A DNA stretch of 64,000 nt from Durusdinium trenchii (lineage: Eukaryota; Sar; Dinophyceae; Suessiales; Symbiodiniaceae). How positions within the stretch are numbered: the stretch's first letter is position 1; each line of letters opens with the position of its first letter. The stretch is from assembly GCA_963970005.1 (NCBI GenBank), contig CAXAMN010004158.1, forward strand, positions 307,341 through 371,340, in the 5' to 3' direction. The notes below the pieces were generated by a model. It saw nothing but the letters and a program-made list of their open reading frames with translations, had not been told where the DNA came from and did not search any database. Below, piece after piece: positions 45,101 to 55,644 of the stretch. The position numbers and the translations under genes were made by a program.

Positions 45101-48050
45101 TCACAAATGAAGCCTATGTCCACCGCATCATCCAAACAAGCAAAGAACAGGGGGCACTTGACCATCCTCCCGCGTACTAGGCCAGCTTCGTGGTCAGTTC
45201 TGAAGCTCAAGCATATAGAGGAACCTACGAATATCACTCCGACTCGATAGCATCGAAGTGGAACACCTGGTCATGGAAGCTCGTCTTCCTCATAAACCAT
45301 GCCATCCACTTCCATAATAGTGACTCTTCCAGGTATGACTCACCAATTCATCACACGAGTGTATTTTTCGGTAGGGGAGAGACCCCCCCATTCGTTCCGA
45401 ACGTTCGGAGGACTGCATAGACTGGTGTCTACCCAGCCAGGGGCGAGATGGAGGGGGTCTCGCCGAATGCAGATCCGATACACCCACATCGACCGAGATG
45501 GATCGATATTTGTTCAGGCTTGGTGTCCGAGTGGCGCCTTGAGACAGAAGAGATCCAGGTCACTCAGGAGAGCGACTTGGTTGCGGGCCGGAGAGGGAAA
45601 CTGGACAGGTCAAACCTGCGTAGCATGTGGTGACAGAACGAAGCACAACAGATCACACCCGAACTTGAGAGCATTGGGCGTATGATTCTTTAGGGGCAAG
45701 TTGAACCGGGTCCCAAGCTTCTCAGGAGAAAGAAGGTGTTTTCATCCAACTGATTTCAGGAAACATGTCCAAAGAGATCTAGGAAGATGTTCAGTTATAC
45801 TACTTGCAGGTTCGAAAGCCAATACATCTAAGGCCGATAGTCCAAGGTGTTGGACATTAACGAATACATTCTATATATAAATTTTATTTAAGGGGCTGAC
45901 GCCCACCAGCGGGCCAGCAGGCCCTTTGGAGGAGAGGATATGCAAGGATGGTATTGGAAAGCGGTCGTTGTTATTGGACTTGTAGTTGTGATGGTTGCTG
46001 GGGGTGTTGTTGTTGCTGTTGGTGGTTGCGGTCGCTGTGGTTGTCAGAGGATATGCGAGGAGGGAAGACTGAACCTCCTAGACTCCTTATTTAGTGGCAC
46101 CTCTTATTTAAGGAGTCGGACATAAACAAATTAAAGGGGTCTAGGCTCGTTAATTTAAGGTGCCTTTTTTAAGGTGTCTAGATGTTGTTGTTTTCATTTG
46201 AACAATTGAAGTGAATCCTTCACAGGAGTCGAAAGTCTTTGATAGGATTGAAGAATTTCTTCACAGGCTTTGGGTGATTCCATGTTGCATTTTGGATCCA
46301 CAGTCCTTTACATGTGGGGTTACCATAACTCCTATAACATTAGCCCCAACTCCTCAGTCACTTGCCGGTAGTATACATGATCGTATAGACATGCAGAGGG
46401 AATGACTCACATCGACTGACCTATCTCGACCTATTGTTCGACCTTTTCGGCCGACTAGGAGGAAGCACCCCAGCAAGGCACGTGCGACACTGAGGGACTG
46501 GAGGTGCTGGATAGACGTGTTTTTTTGTTTTTTTCCATAGAGTAATTAGTGTGATTGTAGAAGTGTATTTGCATGCATATATATATATATACATACCACA
46601 TCTACTTATTATAACACACTGTATGTAACTCACACCGGCTGACACATAAAGACCGGAGACGGTGGCAGACTGACCCGGCCGATGGCTGATGACTGTTTGG
46701 TTTCGACCGTGTTGGCAGCGGAGATCGATGCCACAAAAGGGAGATGTTGACGTTGAGAAAGTGGTGACCTCAGAGGCTATCTACAGCTAACAGGTGTCTA
46801 AAATTGTGACCTCAGTGGTCAAAACTGTTGGATTGATGAGGCTTAGATTGGTTGAAACTGCACGGGACAGGATCCAGTGGATGAAGTGCTAGCGCTTACT
46901 GCACAGGTTCAGTTGGGGATGGATCATTGGAATGAATGAAAGAGACTTTGAGGTACCAATGACTTTACTGCAACAAGGCCAATGACTTGCCAAGCCGACA
47001 CCCAGATCCGAAAGAAACGATCTATTCAGCGGTACACCGGCGAAGCTGGGCTACCAACAGCGATCTGGGACACCAACAGCCAAGGGTTTGGGGTTATGGT
47101 TACGGTTCAATTTATGTTGAGTACACTCCCTGAAGAACATCATTTGGTGGAAGTGGACCGCGACCGCCCTGAAGAACATCGGATTTCCAGGGCCGGCGGC
47201 TATAGGATGGCTCGCCGGGTTCCCGGGCCATGCACGAAACATGATCATTCGGAGTGTAGGTATGGAACAAGTGAACATTTGGACACCAAAATCAGGCAGT
47301 GTAAAAGAATCACGGACGGCAAGTGATGTACTCTTTGCTGACCTGTGACCTTTACTCTAACTGGAGTCTAAATATGTCTAAATGACTTACTCCCACATCC
47401 AGTGGTCACTTTTGGGTCAAACACCACCGCCGGCGCGGAGCGACGGCCGGTGGCCACCGTGGACGTTTGATTACAGCAGCAGTGGAAGCAGAAGGCGAAG
47501 CAATGGCATCAGCATGGAGAAGGAGCCTAACAAGTCTTATCCCAGCTATTACAGAAAACCATAGCAGTTGTAAATTAAGTCCAACAAGTCCGCGGATATT
47601 ATGTGTACATGACCGTACTGGCAAACAGTTGATATATTTGGTTGACAGATCATTACAGACCGTTGTATGTGCAAAACAGGTTGCACATTTCTTGGGGTCC
47701 CTCATTAAGGCCCTTTCTCATGTCAAAGGCGAGGTGAAGTTGACCATGTGCAAAAGCTTGTGCATCTGTCCTCCTTTCTTAAATAGAGGCCAATGACCTC
47801 TTAGTATTCTTTGCACCAGGGACGGTCACCATGCGTTTTCCGGCTGCAGGCTGTAATAAATGCCGCTTGGAGGAGGATCCACGCGAGATGAAGGAGGGAT
47901 GGATGTGAAACCAGTCTGGGAGGTGAGGGAATTGCAGAGCTAAACACTTCAGGTGTTGGGTTATTTTTACATCAATATATATATATACCTCAAACCTCCG
48001 ATGGTTGCGTTTTTCAGCCTCTTAGCAAAGAGGCTCAAATGTTAGCCTCT
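42120..48050. other. No firm gene; weak frames and TA tracts
   Basis: A frame around 42230-42529 (plus) has a protein-like segment (LTDTLSLPQLAAVGLRSTIL) but no domain. Frames at 43495-43956 and 44337-44525 are unassigned. TA-rich tracts lie at 42530-42596, 43905-43919, 46577-46592 and 47975-47990. Around 45890-46190 the words TTATTTAAGG and TTTAAGG(T/G) recur several times, possibly an old repeat. A weak ORF is listed separately at 47503. Confidence 0.35.
47503..47796 (+). CDS. Unassigned ORF (97 codons)
   Basis: Starting at ATG 47503, the frame gives a plausible globular sequence (SPRILCVHDRTGKQLIYL, VDRSLQTVVCAKQVAHFLG, ALSHVKGEVKLTMCKSL). The frame is open further upstream but without a better start. 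No family is recognised. An open antisense frame overlaps the first part. Confidence 0.22.
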   Translation: MASAWRRSLTSLIPAITENHSSCKLSPTSPRILCVHDRTGKQLIYLVDRSLQTVVCAKQVAHFLGSLIKALSHVKGEVKLTMCKSLCICPPFLNRGQ

Positions 48051-48054
48051 CCAT

Positions 48055-48606
48055 TCAAGAGTTGCCGCTTAGAACAAAAACTGCCTCTCGTGTTTTTCTG
48101 GTAGAAGGGAATCTTGTCATTTGTAATGTTTTTGGTGGTCTTCCGCTGCTGCTGCCGACGGCTATCAACATGATAAAAGAGTATCGGTCAAGCCCAAGCA
48201 AACAGAGTTTCATCATGCTTGCTAGCAACTGCGTCCAAACCCAAAGCTGCCGTTTGAGTTCAGCATCAGGCCCGGCGTAACTCTCCGAGGTGTTTGGCGT
48301 TTGGAGGTCTTTCCAGGCAGAGTTCATAGGAGTAGGCAGTTGCTGGACTTGCAACCTGAGCGCCTGCAGCCGGCAGAAAACAAAGCTAAAATGTTCAGCC
48401 AGGAAATGTTCAGACCAAAACACTGACTAGAGGTGAGTATCAATACCTATAGAAACGAACAGCCCCACCTGCGGTTGTTGCAGCTCTGACATCAGGGTTG
48501 CATCGTCACCCTCAAGTTTGTCCACATCTTTCTCTTCTTTCACTAACGTCAAACCAGCCATCAGGGTCGAACTCAAAAAGACACGGGATGGAAGCTGATA
48601 CGCCAT
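48055..48606 (-). CDS. Possible two-exon gene, unknown function
   Basis: On the minus strand ATG at 48606 opens a 46-codon exon (48606-48469) starting MAYQLPSRVFLSSTLMAGL and ending SELQQPQ. It is followed by GTGGGG and, 105 bp later, a CTGCAG acceptor at 48366-48364. The second exon continues in phase from 48363 (ALRLQVQQLPTPMNSAWKDL, then ELKRQLWVWTQLLASMMKLC) to a stop at 48055. Both splice ends are GT-AG and the phase matches, which supports a real gene or a recent gene fragment. The last 35 residues look less protein-like, so another donor near 48170 is possible. No domain is recognised. Confidence 0.42.
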
Positions 48607-48682
48607 TTCCCCTTTCGATTAGAGACGAGCCTGAAAGCGGCAACCTGTCGACTTAATCAAAGACTATGCCAAAAATTCATGA

Positions 48683-48743
48683 CCTGGGAATTCCGCCGCT
48701 TACCCGGGAAGTTCCGCCTCTTACCCGGGAAGTTCCGCCTCTC
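48683..48743. repeat. 21-bp tandem repeat, three copies
   Basis: Three units of the form CCGGGAAGTTCCGCCTCTTAC lie in tandem, the first being more diverged. They directly precede the TTTCATGTG array. Confidence 0.8.
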
Positions 48744-48747
48744 GTTG

Positions 48748-48958
48748 TTTCATGTGTTTCATGATTTTGCATATGTTTCATGCTTTTCATGTGCTTTCAT
48801 GTTTTCCCGTGTTTCGTGTTTTTCATATGTTTCATGTGCTTTTTTTCATGTGGCTCTCCTGTGCTTTCATGTTTTTAATGTGGCTTTCATATGTTTCATG
48901 TTTTTCATATGTTTTAGGTTTTTCATGTGGCTTTCATGTGTTTCATGTTTTAATGTGT
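48748..48958. repeat. TTTCATGTG-type low-complexity array
   Basis: About 210 bp is built of variants of TTTCATGTG, TTTCATATG and TTTTTCATG. All three forward frames are open across much of it and give Cys/Phe/Val-rich peptides, which come from the repeat and not from a gene. Confidence 0.8.
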
Positions 48959-48996
48959 GTTTATCAAATTGCGCGATATCATGTTCATACTTGCAG

Positions 48997-49124
48997 TTTT
49001 CCATTTGGATTGGCCTGCAAAAAAGACCCCCACAAGTCCGGTTCGACCTGCCTGAAATGCAGGTTTTGAAGGGGGAAGCCGGACTTGTGGGGGTCATTTT
49101 TCGCAGGCCAATCCAAGTGGAAAA
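48997..49124. mobile_element. 128-bp near-perfect hairpin, snapback MITE-like
   Basis: The left arm 48997-49041 begins TTTTCCATTTGGATTGGCCT and ends CCCCCACAAGTCCGG. The right arm 49079-49124 is its inverse complement over 45-46 bases with two substitutions and one single-base indel. The 37-bp loop carries a smaller inverted pair (CCTGC...GCAGG). Arms this long and this alike suggest recent origin or selection on structure. It may be a foldback MITE or a source of a hairpin RNA. Confidence 0.75.
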
Positions 49125-49129
49125 TTAAC

Positions 49130-49996
49130 AGTTCATATATATCTTCAGTTTCATGTTGTGTGCGCTCACTTTTCCACAGTGAGTTATCATGCCTTCATGT
49201 GCTTCATGTGTTATCATGCTTGAACCGTTTTAATGCATATTGATTTATGTTTTGGTTCATGGTTCGGGGTTTGTGGTGTTTTTCCACTTGGAAAGCTTCA
49301 TTGTTATCACGGTTATCATATGTTCTATCAACATAACTGGGGAGAAATCTATGTAAACAAGAATCGCCTCTTGCAACAAAAATTGCCTCTCAGTTCCTAG
49401 AGGCGCCTTCTAGGTTGGAGGCGCAAAAAGTGCAGCCCTGGGAAGATTCAGGTATACAAACAATCAGTACTAGTACCCTGAGCTTCGAATGATCTTGAAA
49501 TCCAACGTCGAGGGGCTTTGACTGTTCTAGAACGGTTTGACTTGTATTTTCAACGACGTGCTGGAATGTCACTCTTAGCCCTTGGTGGCTCAAACATCTA
49601 CTAGATGAACCGGGCGCGTGGAAAGCGTCCTGAACTTAGTTATAGCTCACCCAAACACCCCAAGTCCTTTTTCCAATCCTGCATGTGGCTCCGAGGCATG
49701 TTGGCATGCGAAGCTGCTTCACGAAGTGCCCCACTATGTGCTTTAATTTGGCAAGCAGTTTAGATCCTGGCCTTTTTGTACATTCAACATCTCGTAGCAT
49801 TTTTGGTCTCAGCAAAGAGGGTTGAAAGATCTAAGTAATGGCGACATCCAAGCAGTTCAAATGGGCCCAGCGGCATTGCAAAGACGACTGCATTCAAAAA
49901 GTCATGGCTTCTTAGCAGCATCGATTTAAACACATGGTACATGAGTGAGGCACCTAATACATGTATTTCGAATCCTTAAATTTGTACTCTTGATCG
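49130..49996. other. No recognisable gene
   Basis: At 49364-49398 the words GCCTCTTGCAACAAAAATTGCCTCT resemble GCCGCTTAGAACAAAAACTGCCTCT at 48065-48089, a diverged direct repeat about 1.3 kb apart. Otherwise only short frames are present. Confidence 0.35.
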
Positions 49997-52900
49997 ATGT
50001 GGGGCACTCCTGGCGTGATACATGATCACCAAATTCAGGACTGGCTCACTGCCGACGTCCTCACCAACGAGGCGCTGCACTGCCTGGTTCAAGAGAAACA
50101 GTCGACGAAGAAGGCGGGGTGCGCACTATTCTCAAATGATCATGGTGTGTGTGTGCACATTAGACCACTTATTAAAGCAAATTTGCCGCTAGGGCCAAGA
50201 AGTTCCTTATTTTCATCTTCGAATGGAAGGGAAGAATGTGTTCAACGACGACTGCCTGGATGAGCAGGCTTGCCATCATGTCCTATATATCTTGGAACTC
50301 ATTGTGGTGAACCTGTGCACCAGAGAATATACACACAGTTTTATCTGCCATGCATAGGTGCAGAAGAATTATACTCGCTTGGAATCCTGGTTCTCAAAAT
50401 TTGGCCGCGCAACTCCTTCACTGAAGGAGATAGAGGTCAGGCACTGATACACATTTTTCAAAACTATGTCATTTTTGGATGCCGTATACTGTCGTCGATA
50501 TTAACCTCGAATCAATTAATTGCAGGCGGCAATCCTCCAGATCCATGAGACTCACAACATCCTCTCGGCTACCACAGTTGGTGGCCTCAAGGCTCTAGTT
50601 CATTTATTGATTCGACAACTTTATTCAAAACAATTTCGAAATCATACAATTTTTTTGGGGTCAAACTAGACTTGCTAGGAGCAAGCCGCTCTGTGCAGTT
50701 TGAACTGGAGAGTGCTGGTGGCCGATATCCTGGTGATGGAGCGAAGGTCTCAGGGATCAAGGCGATGCCATGATACTTTGAATATTTTTCATTTGCACCA
50801 TCTGCCAGGCAGGGCTGGTACCATCAGCAGAATTCCAGGCTGAAGGACATCATTCGAAGCGTGTCTGGTTTGCGAAGCAAGCGGACATCAAGCTCATCAT
50901 TGGAGGCGCTGGGTGACTCGACGTTCGTTCAGAATGAGACATATTGGACTGTCAGGGTGAAGCACCAAAGCCCAAAGTGATATGCATCGAAGACTCCCAG
51001 CCGGTTCTATACTCTCCAGATTCACAGCCCATGGAAGAATCCCAACCTGCACATGAAGAATCAGAACCGGTCGAAGATGCTCAAGAAGATTCGCAGGTGG
51101 TTGGGACAGAGCTAGACGATTCGCAAATAGAGGAACAGGATGAAGATGGCATTGAGCCATGTGATGAGGAACGACCATCAGAGGAGCCGACAACTTCGAC
51201 ATCTGGATCAGTTCCAACCCAAACCCCATCTACAATGAGCCCTGGCCACGAACCAGCAGATGGGGCAGAAGTGGCTGAAAGTCAGGAGGAGGATGGGAGT
51301 GATCCTGCTGACCCAGAGGTCGTAGAGATCACATGCCCAAAGGAGGCAGAGGTTGAGGAAGAAGAGGAGGAAGAAGAGGCAGAGGAGGAAGAAAAGGCAG
51401 AAGTGTGCCCCGAGCCTGGAGCTGCAGACTATGTCGAGGAGGAACGAGAAGAAGTGGAAGAAGCAAATGAGGAAGAAGAACAAGTAGAGGATCTGGAGGA
51501 AGATGCTGGAGAGGAGCTGGGTGAAGAAGGATGCGCCGAGGGCGGACAGGAAGAGGAGGAATTAGAGGAAGATCCTCTGATGGATGAAGATGGTGCTCCT
51601 GAGGAAGTGGTGGAGCAGGAGAGTCAGCAGGAGCATGAAGACGAAGACATGGAGTGCGAAGGTGAAGAAGTGCTCGACGCCGAGGGCTCTTCCGGTGAAG
51701 TGGAGGATGCTAACATGAAGAGGCTCTCCCGAATGCGTTGGTTTTGGAAGCCCTTTGAAACTGGATTCAGAAGACGATTTGGCCATCGGCCATCAAAATC
51801 ATCAACACCTCTTCGAAAGATGAAACAATTGGATATCCGGCTATACTTCTTGGTGAGACGGCTTGCTTTCAAAGTCGCAACGCGCAGGCCTGAAGATCAA
51901 CATGTATCTGGCCAGAAGGTGCGCTGACAATTCTGTATTTTCTTGCACAAGTCTCAAAAACCTTAGAGGCGAATTCGAATATGAAAGAAACTGATCGACA
52001 TGCTTGAAGCACATTCAACTCACAAATTCATATACATGATTTCTTTTCATTCAACACCACTTCGAAGGTACATGGACTTCCAGTTATAAACGCACCCTCG
52101 ACACTGAATTTGCCGAAGTGGAAGAGGAGGATGAAGGTGCTGAGGCGAGTGATGAAGAGTACGTTGCAAAGAACAAGAAAAAGGTTGTGAAAGGTGCATT
52201 CAAGGCGAGTCAGGGTCATGTCTATAGAGTCACAGCTAGCTAGCTTCAAATTCTTGTCACCAGGATCGCAAGCCGCTGCTCAACGAGATTCCAGAGGCGC
52301 CAAAGGAGGCAACTGCAATTTGTGAACAAGTTCTTAGCAGCCTCCAACTGGAGGATAAGGACGCAGATGAAAACATTGTAAAGGCCGGGGCATTCGATAT
52401 CGCGAATATATGTAATTCACAGTGCCGACCTCCTTGATGTACGTGTTTGACCTGACCTGTACAGGCAACCCAAAAATTGAGGAAGGCCATGAAAGAAGAC
52501 AATGGTGAGGGCGGTGAGGGTGAGGGTGATGGCCAGGATCAGGTGGAACCCGCCCGTGGCAGGGGCAGGGGGAAAGGGAAAGGTCGAGGGAGAGGGCGAG
52601 GGAAAGCTTCTGGCAAAGGTCGTGGCAAGGCCCCCCAAGTCCCAAAGCCCGAAGTGCAGCATGCCGATACACCGCCTGCTGAAGCTGAGCAGGCTCCGGC
52701 ACCAAGGGTGTCACGGAAACGTGCATCCAAAGCAGTCGAATCTTCAGGGGCCACCCCTGAGGCACCTGTAGCAGAGACCCAGCAGCCAAAGCGCGCGCGT
52801 GTCAAGTGCAAGCACGCCAAGCCATCAGAACTTGCCGATCTCACAGAAGGGTCACAGGTGTGGGTGTTTAGCACGCGTACGGTATATTGTTCTTATACTA

Positions 52901-55644
52901 TTTACAGCCTGGCCAGGTGATTGCTGCTATCAAGGCACTCAGCCTTCCGGATCTTGAGTTGGATTCAGTCAAATGCAATGTCAAGCCAGGAGCTTGGAGT
53001 GATGTGTACGTGCTATTTTTAAAAATAGACCCTCGCGAAATTCAATAATAAATTTTAGATCGAGCTTATTAAAAAAGCGCAGTACGCCTCGCCTGACAAT
53101 GACTAGGTGTGTGAGCGTGCGTCCGCCATCATCCAAGAAGGAGATTCTTAAGGAATATAGCGCTATCCAGATTCTGTGTGATCCGCTCCTGGGATTTAAG
53201 CTTGATGCGTGTTCCACAACGACGGTGCATGTGCGTATATTATCAAGCATGAACAAAACTTGATCGAGGAAATTGCTGACCTTCTATGTCTACCGGTCTC
53301 CTGAAGATTGCTGGCAATATGTGCAGAAGTATGGGTACAAAGTGAACAACACGAAAAAGGGGGTCACTGTCAACATGGGTGTTGGGATTGTGAGATCGCT
53401 ACTAGAATGCAACTGGCTAGTGCTAGCTAGCGCTAGCTGTTTGCAATGTGAATATACATATGCCGTGTTTTTTTCCCGACCGACAGTCTGTCCAATCCCA
53501 GGTGGACTTTGGCCCGCCTCTTTGCTGGATGGGTCGCGCATGAAGAGATTGCTGAGAGCCTGAAGTAGGCACATTTCACCATCGAGTGAGAAGCTGGGTG
53601 GTAGCGGCCATAGTTCCAATACCAATCATGGTTTAACATGTTGGCAACACACCCAGCTGTGAGTGAGCCTGTATAGCTCACGAAATCAGGGGCAATTCCA
53701 TATGTGTGAAAGCACGTATGCGACCGGGCAACTCCACACCGCCAGGGAAGAAAATTTGTTCTACATCGACATAGTCTTGCAAGATGTTTGACTTGCATGC
53801 CATTTAATTTGTAGTATTTACTGGATCGTGTCATCCCTTTCTTTGAGGGCTCACAGCTTTGCACCGCGGGACAACCTGACAGCATGATGCACCCATTGAC
53901 CCTAAGCAGTCGTGGGGTCCACCTCCTCATGACGCTGGGGGTGCCAATGATCCTGTCAGAGCCTAAGTCGTCATTCATCGAATTCCTTAAAATGAGACAT
54001 CCAATGGACCTTGATCAGGCTGCATTGCGCTGACTATATATGTCAAACCACAGCGCCCTCATCAAGCAGCTCTCGGCGAGCCATGCCCTCATGATCACCC
54101 CGTGTTCTTTTAGAACTTAGCAGCTCTTCCATCAGGATTTGGATGTCTTCGAGATGTTCAGTGGGGTTGGACAGATCTATTCCCAATCTGGTCCAGGGCT
54201 TGGGGACTTTGCAAACACACCAACATATATATTTAATGGATCGACTTCGGACACTTCCCAATTTCACTGTGTTTTGGTCACCCTGCCGAAACCTCTCACT
54301 GCCCAGGCATGCAAGGCCTGAAGTCGTTCTGACCTTAAGCTTGGAAATGATTTGTGCATGGATCCGGAGTTTGATCAGAGTGGATGTATGCAATATAAGG
54401 GATTACTACGATGTGGTTTCCCGTGATGGTGATATCAACAACCTGGCTACCACGTCAGAACCTCAAAAGAGATCAGTGAGAGCAAAATACTAGCGCACGC
54501 GCACTTAGGCCAGGTTTTCTGGCGGCGATCAAGTCGACATTACGATTGAAGCGTGGAGGACTATTGTGGGGCGGCGTCCCTTGCAGTATGCTTGTCTTCA
54601 TAAGTCTAGGGACGTCAAAGCGGTCACTGCGGCGGTTGATGGGGAATAATATGAACGAAAAAGTTGCTATGAGCAATTTGTTGCTGACACGATTTAGCCT
54701 ACTGTGCCGCTTAGCCATGGCTCGGTCCGTTTTCTGGGCCATCGAACAACCATCATCATCACTACTACCAAAGTTGCCGCACTACGCAAAGCTCTTGGCA
54801 CTGTCTGCCCGCATGAAGACCTTCCTTCAAAGGTTGCTGGGGCCCTATCCAATCTTGCCAGTGCCACTAGTTCATGTTTCTTGGTGATGGCTGCCCATCT
54901 GCCCAGTTACCTTGGTGCCTATGGCCACTTCACCCAAAAGCCGACAATGGTTTTCGGCACTTGGTCCCAGACTCAAGATGTAGCGCATGTGGCTGATGGT
55001 CTCGACGCGTCACCTGAGGCCGAAGATTGGCTTCCTCTACCGCTTTCTGTCCCAAAGGCGCCGCAAGGAACTTGCAGCCCTGAAGAAACAAAAGGACATC
55101 GAGGTTGTCAAAGTTTCGTTCAACAAGAGAGGTCAAAAGGTAGTGAGACTCGCACGCAAGTTCTAGATCGAGCTCCTTTAAGTATAGACACTACAGTACA
55201 AGTTCAGAACTTCAGATGGTGTGGCCAAGGAGTGGAGGAAAACACCTTCGCAGTACCCAGGCCTACCCTAAGGACTTTGCGAAAAAGGTCGCCAAGCTCC
55301 ACATCAAAGTGAAGGGGCAAGTGAAGGCCTGGCGGTACGTTCGTTTTTTCTAGCCAAAGACAAACATTCTGGCAGGATGGTGGGCTCCTTCCAGATCTGA
55401 ACGATGTTGGAATGCTTCCACTGGACAGTGCATGTTGTTGTATGTTGTTGTGATTAATGGCATGTGCAGTTCAAGTTAATTGAAAAATCATCAATTAATG
55501 TGTACCTGCACATTTGAGTTTGCGCAGGATGCACCTTACGGATGGAAGCACGGCAGCTTGGGAGAGGTGGAGCGTTTCATTAATGATCGGATCAAGGATG
55601 GCTCCTATGTTCCGACGTTTCCTTTTACCATGCAGTGCAGCTAG
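49997..55644 (+). CDS. Unit A: multi-exon gene with acidic, basic and methyltransferase-like regions
   Basis: A chain of open segments in the same direction is joined by plausible splice sites. Clear cases are 50364-50435, 50526-50591, 52264-52383, 52465-52857, 53815-54018, 54514-54832, 55216-55338 and 55528-55644, mostly phase 0, with both GT-AG and GC-AG introns of about 50-190 bp. The candidate first exon starts at ATG 49997 (MWGTPGVIHDHQIQDWL). The protein would run from globular N-terminal exons (for example NYTRLESWFSKFGRATPSL) through a Glu/Asp-rich segment and an RG/KG basic segment to a methyltransferase-like core. It ends at TAG 55642-55644. At least two apparent frame breaks (54330-54400 and 54975-55010) leave open whether it is functional. 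Exon ends between 50.9 and 52.1 kb and between 53.0 and 53.8 kb are unresolved. The overall family looks dinoflagellate-specific; that is from memory of protein style, not a search. Confidence 0.6.
50956..51927 (+). CDS. Unit A exon(s): acidic Glu/Asp-rich region
   Basis: After a CAG acceptor at 50953-50955 the frame is open for over 320 codons. The first part contains DSQ repeats (IEDSQPVLYSPDSQPMEESQ). It is followed by a highly acidic stretch from about 51330 to 51700 with long Glu runs. Such acidic tails usually contact basic proteins such as histones or chaperones; that role is inference. After about 51715 the composition turns basic and another frame (TIWPSAIKIINTSSKDETIG) is also plausible, so an exon boundary may lie near 51715-51770. 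Confidence 0.6.
   Translation, partial: GEAPKPKVICIEDSQPVLYSPDSQPMEESQPAHEESEPVEDAQEDSQVVGTELDDSQIEEQDEDGIEPCDEERPSEEPTTSTSGSVPTQTPSTMSPGHEPADGAEVAESQEEDGSDPADPEVVEITCPKEAEVEEEEEEEEAEEEEKAEVCPEPGAADYVEEEREEVEEANEEEEQVEDLEEDAGEELGEEGCAEGGQEEEELEEDPLMDEDGAPEEVVEQESQQEHEDEDMECEGEEVLDAEGSSGEVEDANMKRLSRMRWFWKPFETGFRRRFGHRPSKSSTPLRKMKQLDIRLYFLVRRLAFKVATRRPEDQHVSGQKVR
52085..53003 (+). CDS. Unit A exons: basic RG/KG-rich region
   Basis: Four consecutive exons can be placed. About 52085-52207 is acidic then Lys-rich (VEEEDEGAEASDEEYVAKNK). 52264-52383 begins DRKPLLNEIPEAPKEATAI. 52465-52857 is 131 codons. 52908-53003 begins PGQVIAAIKALSLPDLELD. The third carries RGRGRGKGKGRGRGRGKASG, then a Pro/Ala segment and a KRARVKCKHAK basic patch that could act in nuclear import or DNA binding. 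The junctions are phase 0, with donors GC (after 52383) and GT (after 52857) and CAG acceptors. The intron after 52207 contains the palindrome GCTAGCTAGC. Confidence 0.6.
53815..54018 (+). CDS. Unit A exon preceding the methyltransferase-like core
   Basis: This open segment of exactly 68 codons lies between a TAG acceptor (53812-53814) and a CAG/GC donor (54016-54020). The translation is well-formed: YLLDRVIPFFEGSQLCTAG, then GVHLLMTLGVPMILSEPKSS and FIEFLKMRHPMDLDQ. No known domain is recognised. It is phase 0 at both ends and joins in phase to the next exon at 54121. Confidence 0.55.
54121..55338 (+). CDS. Unit A exons: divergent C5-methyltransferase-like core
   Basis: Exons 54121-54190, 54307-54428, 54514-54832, 54907-55139 and 55216-55338 are joined by GT-AG introns of 116, 85, 74 and 76 bp whose phases match. 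Motifs in order: DVFEMFSGVGQI (like motif I, the SAM-binding FxGxG loop), an acidic DPEFD segment, GGLLWGGVPCS (like motif IV, whose Cys attacks cytosine), VFWAIEQPSSS (like motif VI, with EQP in place of ENV), and GAYGHFTQKPTMVFGTW. A basic QRRRKELAALKKQK segment follows, and TQAYPKDFAKKVAKL closes the core. The layout fits a class I methyltransferase related to C5-cytosine enzymes, but no target-recognition domain is evident, and an inactive protein is possible. Reading must change frame within 54330-54400 and again near 54975-55010. Confidence 0.55.
55528..55644 (+). CDS. Unit A probable last exon
   Basis: After a GCGCAG acceptor ending at 55527 the frame continues in phase: DAPYGWKHGSLGEVERFIND, then RIKDGSYVPTFPFTMQ and a TAG at 55642-55644. 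No domain is recognised. If the TAG is bypassed by a donor at CAG 55635, further exons near 55740-55790 (YISSSCTEIN) could belong to the same gene, so the unit A/unit B boundary is not certain. Confidence 0.5.
   Translation, partial: DAPYGWKHGSLGEVERFINDRIKDGSYVPTFPFTMQCS

Noticed and set aside
48679-49128. Cys/Phe-rich 149-codon frame
   Set aside because: It runs through the 21-bp repeats, the TTTCATGTG array and the hairpin, so it is a repeat artefact.
51208-51483. Minus-strand Phe/Leu-rich frame that could look like membrane segments
   Set aside because: It is antisense to the GAA/GAG-rich acidic exon of unit A; TTC/CTT codons are its complement.
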